From positions 1,753,467 to 1,817,466 of the forward strand of contig NC_030996.1 of the NCBI RefSeq assembly GCF_000149955.1: 64,000 nt of DNA, written 5' to 3'. Source of the DNA: Fusarium oxysporum f. sp. lycopersici 4287. Lineage: Eukaryota > Ascomycota > Sordariomycetes > Hypocreales > Nectriaceae. Shown piece by piece: positions 44,662-54,603 of the stretch (positions are counted from its first letter, which is position 1; the number at the start of each line of letters is the position of its first letter). Below the pieces are notes generated by a model. That model was not told where the DNA came from. It saw only the letters and a list, made by a program, of their open reading frames with translations, and did not search any database. The position numbers and the translations under genes are program-made.

Positions 44662-46878
44662 TCAGTGCTCACAGAAGTTGTAATCAATCGCCTCCCAGTG
44701 AAACCTCGCCTTCTCCGCAGTCCGCTCATCCATCAACTTCAGCCGATGCGCCCGCGCTTCCTCAACATCCATAAGGCCCCTAGGTACCTCACCGCTTCCA
44801 GTCCACCAATCCTTTTGCTGCGGCGGCACATTCGCCGTTGAAAGGATTCGTCGGTGCGGATCAACTAGCCAAAGGGCGATGAAGCGTCGATGTCCTGGCT
44901 TTGTTGGATCTTGTAGCTTGAAAGAGGACACGCGGTGTTGACTAGACGAATGTTAATAAAATATGATTATTTGGGGGAGAAGGACGTACAAGACATTGGG
45001 AAAAGCGAGGAGACGTCCCTCCGGCGTGCCAACGTCTCCGTAGCTCTGAACACAAGATCTAGCGAATCCACCTTGCGCTCCTAAATCTGTGCCATACACC
45101 CTTTCAAGATAGTTGTAGCCATCCTGGCCAGCCTTGATGTCATCATTAAGATACGAGCTCGTTTGCATACGGAAGGATAAACGACTTGGCGTGACGTTCT
45201 CGCTGTCGAAGTAGTACAGTGCAGTGGCGGCGATCTTCTCGTTCATCTGACCTTCGAGCTGCCAGACTGTCAGTATGCTAAGTTTCCCGTTCGTAGTACT
45301 GGGGGTTGACTTACATGCCAACTTCCAGCGGAGAACTCTGGCTTCTCTGGCGTGAGTTCAATGCTCACCATCTTGACAATGATTTGTAAACCATCCTTCT
45401 TGAACTTCTCCTGCAAGCTCTGCTTTGGTGTGTAGTCAACTTCTTCAAATGGCTTTGGATCAGGGAGGATCGCGTCGCGGTACTTGACCCATTTTACTTC
45501 AGCCATGGCCTCATCATCGACATTGGGCGTAAGAGGAGGGAGGCCTTCGTTCATTCTGCGTTGATACTCATCTTCATCGAACTCAACTGGGTCCTCCGCA
45601 TCGTGGTAGCACTCTTCTTCGAGGTCTCGAAGTTCTTGATGCGTGAGCTCGACGTCTTTGTGAAGAAATTCCCTCACATCAAACTCTGGCGTCCATAAGT
45701 CGTCATCCTCATCACTACGATTCATTAGCCACATAAAACAACACCGCTACAAGAGAATCTCGGCTTACAATGCTTCATGGATCCATTCAAACCGTGACTT
45801 ATCTCTCCCCGCAAAGGTCTCATCGCCGAAACGAGGGACCTCTCGCAAACAATGATTCCAAGCAGGAATAACCCTGTCAACCAACCTCTCAATAGTCCTG
45901 TAAATTTCAGGAAACTTTGTGGGGTGGAGATTATTCACGTAGCTCGTGAACTCAGCACTGCCGTCCTCGCGAAACCCAGCGTTGGCGGGGAGCCACTGGT
46001 ATTTATCGGACCAGTACTCCGGGAGAACCTTGCCTGAACCAATCCCAAATTTCGACCGGAACTCATTCTCTCGGACTAGAGGGGTCTGCCCTCTCACGGG
46101 CTCGCCTTTGCCCATGAAATCAAGTGCGTTCGATACGCCGACGACTTCATCTTGAATGAACGGTGAACGATCTGTTGATTATCAGTAACAAGCCTTTAGT
46201 TCCTGGTGCAGAGGAGATACCGTAGACGAAATTGTGCATGGAAGGATGGATGAGGTTTTGGACCATATCGTTGCTTCGCGGATGCCAGTCGACATTGCCT
46301 TCTTGATCCTTCCAAAGGGTATAGCACGCTCTGTTAAGATCCAGGTGGAGGTTCTCGTCGATGAACGAGTCTGACTTGATGATCGTGTTGCCAGGTCCAT
46401 CAAAAGTTGGAATGAGACCTGACTGCGCAAGATACATTGCCTTTCCGCGTAGCTCTTCGATACACTGCCAAATATTAATCACCAACCACCAAAAAAATGC
46501 ACTGCACCGTCAACTCACGTAGTCAAACGCCGCATCAGTGATGATCCTATCCCTAGGCTTACGAGGACCCTGCCCCAGCTTATCCTGCAGAATTTTTGCG
46601 TACAACCCATCCTCACCCTGCTGGCGCGCTTCATCTCTCCACTTTTGAACAATCGTCTCATCAAAGACCTTTTTGTGCCAGTCTGGTTTATCCGTGAATA
46701 CATCCATGAGAATCATCATCGCAACCTCTTTCACCGGCATGATGGTAGATTTGCTCCCCGGGTATTCGGGAAATCCAATGGGATAAAACAAATACTCATC
46801 TTTGAAGTTGAATTCCCTCTCAGGCATTTCTCGCAGGGCGAGATTTACGCCTGGATAAAGATGCGTTGGTGTCGCCAT
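44662..46878 (-). CDS. DUF4246 family protein (copy B)
   Basis: Six exons (46519-46878, 46221-46464, 45769-46171, 45315-45714, 44990-45258, 44662-44941) give 651 residues. It is paralogous to the gene at 2102-4298: TDKPDWH, NTIIKSDSFID, HPRSNDMVQNL, NNLHPTKFPEIY and the FCEH end are shared. The putative metal and co-substrate residues are conserved: H469 and E471 in WHLEGQ, H561 in FQHRV and R577/R578 in GHRRF. Copy A's extra His before this position is Gln here, so the second His is the likely ligand. The start at 46878 matches copy A. An upstream in-frame ATG at 46983 would add a hydrophobic, signal-like leader. The gene is divergent from a Zn2Cys6 regulator 580 bases away. Confidence 0.9.
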
Positions 46879-47458
46879 GGTCGACGAACTCCAGGGGAGG
46901 AATAACTGTGACTGGTTGACGACTAAGCACGCGTATAGCAGGCCGAGATGTAGTTTTAGAAGCAACAGTAGGAAGAACTTCATGGAGAAGAAGGCCCGAG
47001 ATGGAAGGGCCTGAAATGCGGAAGCTTCATGGTATTTAAGCAAAACATAGGAGGGAACGTGGGCTTTTGTGGTTTGAGAAAATATGGGCGTGAATTCGTT
47101 TCGTGAACTTAGAAATCAGGCAGACGCGTGCAAATACAGGCTTTTTTTTCCTATCTAGACATGGCCACAACTTCATCAAGCTAATGGTGGAGACGTAATA
47201 TTTATTTTCTTTGATAAGCTCTAATTCGATTTCGCATAACTTTAAGACGTTTGTTCACAAGTACGATTTTAACAGGGCTTCGCGTTGATTGGCTCAAAAC
47301 CTCACGTAATCAATCACTCACATCAGCCTGAATCCGATTTCCGATTCCGACTCCGATTTTGCTCTGGCCTTACTCTCATCCAAACCATTCAATCTCAATT
47401 CTCGGACATCACAACAAAATTTCCCCGTTACCGATTCACACTCGCATACTCATCTAGT
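46879..47458. other. Divergent promoter, DUF4246-B / Zn2Cys6 regulator
   Basis: These 580 bases separate two divergent starts and so probably hold control elements for both. They contain a CCGA tandem at 47333-47357 (own entry) and TCGGACAT at 47402-47409. The part 46879-46983 could be coding if DUF4246-B uses its upstream ATG. Confidence 0.55.
47333..47357 (+). promoter_or_regulatory. Four tandem CCGA cores upstream of the Zn2Cys6 gene
   Basis: CCGA occurs at 47334, 47341, 47347 and 47353, spaced 7, 6 and 6 bases, as a run of TCCGAT/TTCCGA units. It lies 100-125 bases upstream of the ATG at 47459. Zn2Cys6 proteins bind CGG/CCG triplets, so self-regulation is plausible but not shown. Confidence 0.45.
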
Positions 47459-49424
47459 ATGGAGCAACTAAGTCCGAGCAGTTCAAGCTCCCCAAACCGC
47501 AGCCAAGTCCAGAAGCGACGCCCCAGAAAACCCTTGAACTGCGATCCCTGCAGACACTCCAAGCTGAAATGCGACCGGGGACTGCCGTGTGCGACGTGCC
47601 TCAAACGAGGCTGGCAAGATTCTTGCGCCTATGGATCAAACTTTACGGGTCCGCAGAAGCGAAGGAGGACTAGGCTTGAGGTTGTTGACTCTGTGCCTCA
47701 GCAGCAAGTACAGGTTCAATCCGTGGAGGTAACAGAGATAGTGTCATCTCCGAGCTCGACGCCTGAGCCGATACAACAGCGATGGGATCACATTCTGCGT
47801 CGACCATCTGTCGAGAGGAGTGTTATACCAGACTCACCGAACCCGACGGTTACTCTGTCCTTTGGGCCTTGTGTTCCAATCACCGAACTGCTTGCGCTTT
47901 TACCCCCAACTTCTGTGACTGAGTACTTGGTTTGCCGCTATTTCGGAACACTCTCATCACTGTTCCATATTCTCCACGGCCCGACATTCCAGACTCAGTA
48001 CTTGGACTTCCTTGAAGCCCCAGAGAAGACGAGTCTGTCATGGCTGGCCGTTCTCTTCGCTATCATCTCATTGACACTCAAGACCATTGAGCCAACAGAC
48101 GCTGGGCTTGTTGTGTTATGGCAGGACACCACCATCCCTCGTGATTTATCGGTATTGTCACAAAAATACCGAAATGCGGCCATGACGGCCTTATCACAAG
48201 ATCAGTTCTTGGTTCGCCATGATCTCAGCACGCTCGAGGCTCTTCTCATCCTGGTTCATATGATATCTCATAATGAAGGACCAGAGTATGGCTGGGCGCT
48301 TCTCGGCAGTGCACTCAACATCGCCATTGCCCTGCGTTGCCATACGGATATCGAAGGGCCTAATTGTATTGAACAAGAGCGACGTCGACGTTGCTGGGCA
48401 GGCATCCTGATCATCCATACCTACCAAGCCCTCTGCTTCAGAGACATCGACCTCACGTTCCTGTTGAACATGAAAGCAACAATGCCGGCATGGGTCAACG
48501 ACAAAGACATCCAAGAACACAGTATAAAACAATCGCCCAAGGATTCACCATGCGAGTTCACTGACACCTCACTCCTGAAGTTTCAGGTTCGACTATTCCA
48601 ACTGTCTACACAAATCTGCTCTCATATCTCCGGTGATGACAAACTCAACACAACGATTTTGCATCAGTATGACACAGCTGTAGCGAAAGAGCAATTGCAA
48701 TGGGATGCCGCATATCTCGTAAACGGTCGCCGGAGTATTCTCAACACAGCAGGCTATGCTCATTGGTGCATGCTCCAAACGTACGCGCATCAACTCTACC
48801 TCCTTCTTCATCGGCCTTTTCACAGCTCCAAAGCGAGTCATTTCCGCGCTGAGTCAAGAGATAAGTGTATCAAGTCAGGTCTCGCATTACTTGATGTCCA
48901 TCACCAATTTTACGAACTCCCGCGGCTGAAGTGTTATCGCTGGCTCGTCAAGGGCGCGATCAGTTGTAATGCACTTCATGGAGCTGTCGCGCTTACGTCA
49001 TGCATGCTGGACATGCCTGATGACTCTGATCTCACAGAGCACATATTTGCTATCGACGCTGCTATAACTCGAATGGAAGCGCTTAAGATGAAAAGTCCAG
49101 CTTGTTCAAGTGTCTATCGCGTAATTCGTTGTCTTCGGTACGTCGTCCCAGACTGTCTATCATCAACGGAATCAATGGAGACTAACCTAAGTAGATCTTA
49201 TCTTTCAAAGCGAGATCCTGCGCCGACTTTCTTGCCAGAAGATGTCGAGCTTAGATTCGAGGACTGGGCTACCAATGTCGACTGGTTTCGACCCGATGGG
49301 ATTGACTGGGTAAGTAATGAGCTTTCACTATAGCTTCTCAAGGGTTCACTAACTGGAGTAGGAACTCTGGGACTCGGCTTACATCACCCCACAAACTGAT
49401 GATGCTACGGCTATGATGACTTGA
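47459..49424 (+). CDS. Zn2Cys6 transcription factor with fungal-specific middle domain
   Basis: Two exons (47459-49309, 49362-49424) give 637 residues. The zinc cluster is C28-x2-C31-x6-C38-x5-C44-x2-C47-x8-C56 (LNCDPCRHSKLKCDRGLPC). Basic residues follow (KRRRTRLEV). The middle domain matches the Fungal_trans type: TEYLVCRYFGTLSSLFHILH near residue 150-175, then LEALLILVHMISHNEGPEYG and ERRRRCWAGILI. The last 20 residues come from a small second exon. Nuclear. Its position between DUF4246-B and the arrestin-like gene, and the CCGA tandem in its own promoter, make neighbouring genes candidate targets. Confidence 0.92.
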
Positions 49425-49543
49425 TGAATTGGTAGTAATGAATTTTGGTATCATAGGTAAAGCAGGCGCTGACCCATATCCGTGGTATAATCTAAAAACT
49501 AAATACATCTAATATAACTCCTCGCATCTGATGACTATCCCCA

Positions 49544-50776
49544 TCATGCTTCACTATATGCCGGAGGTGGAACCTCATAATCCTCCACCACAAAGTCCCC
49601 CTTGCAGTATTTCGGCGGAACACTGATACCCTCTGCCAAAAGGCTCTTGACCTCCTTTGCTGCAATAACATGATCCCTCACAAAGACACCCCATCCGTTA
49701 ACCGGTAACTCTGGTGAGATGAAGAGATGTATAGGCATCGAGATCTCCTCCTCTGTCGTGACGCCATTGTTGGTCAACGTAACCTCAAAATGTAGCGTAT
49801 GCGTGATAGAAACTCCGCAGACTGAAAAGTCAGGTGAGCAGTTCCTCACAGCGATCGGGAGGTGTAAGCATTGCTGCCACCGCTGCTGAGGTTCGTGGCT
49901 CAACTCCAACGGCCACTCCGTCACTATCCGTTGACCTTCATAGCCCGGATTTTCTGCATCAGATTTGTTCTCCACATCGTGCTTTTCCCGCAAGAAAAAC
50001 CTGGCTTTTGTGATCTTAGCTGTCGGATTGAGCGGCGCAAGGTGAGCTTCGATAGGAATCAGTCCTCCCAGGGCAATCGCGCGATGTCGGATGGAAACGT
50101 TGTACTCCGCCTTCTCTGACCACTTCCCCTGCACCGTCGTCGGATCCATGAGTTCGTATGATGAGAAACCTGGTGTGCGAATAATTCGAAGCGGCGAAAA
50201 CGTCTTGAAGCTGTCCGATGAACTTTCATCAACCGTCCAGGCTTCCAGGAGGTATGTGATACTACATCGCGTACAACCCTTGAAAGATTCCTCCTGATCA
50301 CCTCGAATGAACAACTCAAAAGGCCACTCAAAATTCTTCCCACTCTTAAAAGGCTCCCCAATTTTATCGACGACATTGAATGGCGCCCATTGATGAACAG
50401 TGCTTTCACGCCGTTGCCACTTTACAGCCTCTTCGGCATCAACCTTGTGATCTCTGTGAAGCGTTAACCGTTAGCTCCCGCCGTCAGCATCAAACCTTCG
50501 GGGTGAACATACCCAAGCCACATTCGACTAGTCAGTTTTAGCTGAACGCTGGTAATGTTTTGTCCTTCTGGGACGAAGAGAGATAGCTTTCCGCGAAGAT
50601 ATTGGCCTTTTGCATCTTCGCCGTTTCCACTGACAAAGACGTAATCGTAGTCCGGTCTGCAAGGTCAGCCAGGGGTCAGAGAGCTGGGGCTGGAAGATGT
50701 ACCGTATTGTGAGACGAGGTCGGTGTTGACCTGTGATCCTGGCCATGATAGACCGCATCGACTTTTTGGTGGACAT
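49544..50776 (-). CDS. Arrestin-like trafficking adaptor with C-terminal PPxY
   Basis: Three exons (50703-50776, 50513-50656, 49544-50453) give 375 residues. The body has the beta-sandwich pattern of fungal arrestin-related proteins: GQYLRGKLSLFVPEG with ITSVQLKLTSRMWLG, then FELFIRGDQEESF and CSITYLLEAW in the N-lobe. The C-lobe has YNVSIRHRAIALGGLIPIEA. The last residues, VPPPAYSEA, contain P369-P-A-Y372, the PPxY motif that binds WW domains of Rsp5/Nedd4-type ubiquitin ligases. By family knowledge such adaptors direct ubiquitination and endocytosis of plasma-membrane transporters. The cargo is unknown. The gene converges on the Zn2Cys6 gene, with 119 bases between them. Confidence 0.88.
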
Positions 50777-50979
50777 GCTGATGAATTCGAGATGGAGTTG
50801 CTGAGTTGTGGCGTGACAAGATGGGATGAATGATCAAGTGAATCCTGGGAATTATAGACGATTCTTGAAATGTTGCTAATAGCAAGTGAATCAGTGTCAA
50901 CTTATCATCCGATCAATGTCAGCAATGCAACGGTGAAAAAGTATGGGACCGTGGCTTTTATTAAGCCCCAAAACATCTA

Positions 50980-51210
50980 ATTCCGTCCCAGCCAAATCCG
51001 ATTTCGAAGCCATTCACACGTCGATGCTTCCTCCAAATCGGACTTGTCATCCCCGATTAATCGGACTTTTCTATTCTTAGTCACCCATTCTCAGTGCCTT
51101 AGTACCTAAATAGGAAGTTTTCTGAGTGGCGACAAAATCGGACATGTCAGCCCCACTCGGACATACCAATTCCATCCTCCATTAGAAATTATCAGGAAAA
51201 GTCCGTTGTA
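50980..51210. promoter_or_regulatory. Cluster of TCGGAC/TCCGAT elements with a 100-bp-spaced repeat
   Basis: This is the divergent promoter between the arrestin-like gene (start 50776) and the gene at 51426. AAATCGGAC(T/A)TGTCA(T/G)CCCC occurs at 51035-51054 and again at 51135-51154, exactly 100 bases apart. Further cores are AAATCCGATTT (50994), the perfect palindrome CCGATTAATCGG (51053-51064), CTCGGACAT (51156) and GTCCG (51201). CCG-N6-CGG is a plausible dimer site for a Zn2Cys6 protein. Confidence 0.5.
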
Positions 51211-51425
51211 ATTGTGATTGTGACGAGTGGCTATGTACGTTATGTAAACTGTTTAGTTTATCTTGGCAACGTCTGATCATGACATGTAGATTTGATAAAA
51301 CGTCACAAGGTTTCTTGGTAAAATGGGGTTTCTTTTATTTTCCTTATCTGGAGTTTAAAATCTGGAGACAACTTCCAACGGCTTTTTTACCACAGAATAT
51401 AAATCAATATTTTATCTTGCTCCCG

Positions 51426-52286
51426 ATGGCTTTTGACATTTCTTCGGCATATCTTCATCACGGTCCACGCAGCACCGCAACGATGCTTGACATAATATCC
51501 CACGTGCCCTCGCACTTGACCAAAGCGCTTTACATCCCAAAATATGACGACACAATCTCTCATTTCGCGATATATGACATCTCGAAGGAATATTCCGAAA
51601 AAGTGGGCGTTAATCCCATGGGCTCGGAGAGTTACAAGGTGGAGCTATGCCTTCTTCGAAAGCCTAGCGGATATCATGCCGGTGACAACGCTCGGTTCCT
51701 GGTAGACGTCGACGCTAGTGTCTCTATTCACGAGAGAGTTATGGGTCGAGACCCTTTGGATGCGGAGGTGTAAGTTTGATACGTGTGGGGAGGAGAAGCT
51801 TATACTGATGTTTGTAGATCATCGCCGATCGATGGAGAAAGGAGTGCTAAGTTGCAGATACACACGGGAGATTCTTCGTTCGAACTCACTGGGCACGAAT
51901 GTTACCCTTTGCCAGAGAAGGAAACGAAGAAAAGGATCATCCGGTACCCATACATGAGCATGTCCGGGAATCACGGGCCTTCGAAAGCGCTCCGTTGTGA
52001 CTGGCAGGTTCATCCAGCTGAGAAGGGACCTCTGCGCTATGAACTGGTGGACCTAGATCGACAAGGCGAAGGTGATGGCTCGATACTAGCGATCTATCAT
52101 CACCATGGCTTTGAGAGCGAACTACCTACATCTTACAGCCACGGAGTTCTCCTTCTCCCAAATGACTCTACGCCATTGTTTGACATCACTGTTGTGTCAA
52201 GTCTTATGGCTCTTCTGGCCACGATTCGCAAGCAACCGGCGGCACGAAAACGATCACGCTTTCGGTCTTTGATGGCATCTTTATGA
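51426..52286 (+). CDS. Hypothetical protein
   Basis: Two exons (51426-51769, 51818-52286) give 270 residues, with the splice completing Val-Ser-Ser. There is no signal peptide or membrane segment. The pattern of strands (ISHFAIYDIS, SYKVELCLLRK, FLVDVDASVSI, LRYELVDLD, GSILAIYHHHG, GVLLLPND) suggests a beta-rich barrel or sandwich such as a tubby/LURP-like fold, but I cannot assign a family. The C-terminus is basic (ARKRSRFRSL). It shares its promoter with the arrestin-like gene. Confidence 0.75.
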
Positions 52287-52387
52287 GGCTGAATGTAATT
52301 CGAGGGGGCAGGAAGGAATAATAATAATACCCATAGCGTTAAATCCTCAGATTGTAGTAACCAGATAATTATCCTGAAACGATTGTA

Positions 52388-54140
52388 TCAGTTCAACAAA
52401 CTCACTTTCCCAGCCGCGAGCCCACGAGATGTCTTATCCAAGAACGAACTCTCCATCTCACTCAACTTCTCTGCTAGTCCAATGCGTCTCCGTGACTGAA
52501 TCTCCCAGTCTTCAAGAGTCTTTAGACTCCCATGGGGACCAAAACCATAATACTTCTCCGTGGCTTCAGGCCACGGTTCCTCCCCGGAAATAAACTTGAT
52601 CCACGCCTCGCGCATCGCCTGACCAACGCGCTCAGCACTAGGTGAGAAACTCAGATCGAAGCCTCCGAACAAGAGAACAAGGTCGATGGCGTGATGAGCT
52701 CCACTTGAAGGCTGCCATGGATTTGCTTCGTCTATCAGACATCTGAAAACGGGCTTCCTTGCATCCTTGAAGGATTTCTCGAGGCACTGGATTGGTAGCA
52801 GGTACTTGTAGTCGTTGATAAAATCCAATGCCCCATTTTTGCAGGATGAAGGTCGGTCGGGGTAGACATGATACAACTTCTTGAGCTCGTCGCCATATTG
52901 CTCGGAAGCATCAAAGGCTGTCGCTATGTCGCTGGGGTCTGTTGCCCATACTCCTGCTTGGTAAATGGCTCCCTTTTACACGTTAGTATCCATCTCATCT
53001 GATGACCATCATTTACTAACCTCTTTCGTCACGTCGCTGAGAAGTAATCTCTCTGCACTGCCTGTCTTGGTATGCCAAGCATTGAAGGGTTCTTCCCATT
53101 CGAGGAAAAATGACTGTACGCCAGATCTTCTGACCGCCTCAACAACCTGACTTGCAGATGCAGTTTCCAAATCGAGCGTTTGATCCAGGTCCTTCAAGTT
53201 CGCGGTAACCTTGTCCCGAAAACTTGCTACCAAATGCCAAGGCTGGGGTGACGACAGGAACAATGAGCCAGATGATAGAATGACTTGTCGCACGCGCGCA
53301 TTTGCAACCAGGTGGGCGTGACAATAAATAGCCCCGGCACTCTCGCCCGCTAAAGTAATCATATCCTGCACGTTTTGTTAGCCCATTGCTCTTCTAGCTT
53401 TAGAATGTTTGAGTACCGGATCACCACCAAAGCCTGAAATATGATCTTGAACCCACTGCAAAGCCAGCTCTTGATCGCGAAGAGCTAGGTTCGGAGGCCC
53501 CCCTCCATTGCCAAGAGCAAAGACATTGAGTCGATACTGAACGGATACAGCGATTATTGGCTTTCCCAAACGGATCGAATCAGCCACTATTTTGCTCATG
53601 TCTGATGGAACATGTTAGTTCGCGCAATCACTTGAGCTAGGCTCATACCGCAGACTCCGGATGCAGCGCTTCCAAACGTCACGGCTTGTGAACCTCCTGT
53701 CCCATGTTTAGCTTCTGATAGTAACGGTTCGACGTAGAATTTACCATGTATCCAGACCAAGACCGGCAAGTTGGAATTTATTACGTCAGGGCCCCTGTCA
53801 GGCAATACGACATCTAAATTGGTGCATTTGAACTCATCCTCCGGCTCATGTGGGAATGTATGATCTGGAGGAACGCGCAACAAATGTCCGACATCAACAG
53901 CAACTTGCGGACATCGAGGTCTGATTGTTTCAGTTATTTTGAGCTTTAAAATATTGGAAGTAGGAGGCCATACCCAAAGTTAGTGCAATCAAGAAATCTA
54001 GGATACCTGTCCAGTTTTTCAGGCGCAGCGAATCGTCGAGGAACGCGGCCATACGGAATGCCTCGAAACTGAATCACGTCCGAGGTCCTGAGACCTGTGA
54101 GTGTGGCGTTTAATGACTCGTGAGAGATGGTTGCGGTCAT
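52388..54140 (-). CDS. Type B carboxylesterase (copy 2)
   Basis: Six exons (53974-54140, 53745-53920, 53649-53696, 53417-53601, 53021-53365, 52388-52972) give 501 residues. There is no signal peptide, so it is probably intracellular. It has VIQFRGIPYGRVPRRF, LPVLVWIHGG with the oxyanion hole made across a splice (H114-G-G), AVSVQYRLN, the elbow AGESAGA (S201) and SGAHHAIDL with the catalytic His. It shares the fold with the secreted esterase at 39833, but its intron-rich structure and short length mark a different subfamily. It hydrolyses an unknown ester. It faces the unknown gene at 51426 across a short 3' gap. Confidence 0.88.
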
Positions 54141-54603
54141 AATGTCTATCGGTAATTAGGATTGAAGTAATATTGTGTGATGCCTTTGCTGAGTGGGTGT
54201 AGATGAGCTATATCCGAGGTGGGCTCCCAAGAGAGGGGTCTCCAGGTGAGGTAATGTGGGGTCAGCATCACGACCCCATTTTGGAGCACTGCATCAAAGA
54301 GTTACTCAAGATGGCTTATTTAATAACACAAAGTATCTATAATAGCCTGAGTCGTGGAAATGACTATCTGTGACTAAGTCGATGCTCGCAGATCGCTACA
54401 CAATATCTTATGTTTTGGATTCTGATGAATATACATAGCGTGTCCAAAGACAGACTACAATGATGTTTTGAGCGCTATGTATGTCCGAAAAAGAAAACGC
54501 CAATAGCCTAGTTATTCTATCCGTATTCTATAGATATAACTCTATATATAGATCCTTCTAACCTGTATTCCTGTTCTCTTTTACGACCCTGTTCCTGACC
54601 CAT
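54141..54603. other. Intergenic region
   Basis: Promoter of carboxylesterase 2 and 3' region of the TauD-like gene. Both genes run on the minus strand. It is AT-rich near 54530. No gene is seen. Confidence 0.5.

Noticed and set aside
46879..46983. Upstream ATG of DUF4246-B, which would add a hydrophobic leader (secreted or membrane form)
   Set aside because: The paralogue starts at the position equivalent to 46878, and the leader is Leu-rich leader DNA with no counterpart in it. It is kept only as an alternative.
53697..53744. Apparent insertion after WIHG in carboxylesterase 2, destroying the oxyanion hole
   Set aside because: The extra residues are an intron (donor GTAAAT, acceptor ACAG). 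Splicing restores HGG.
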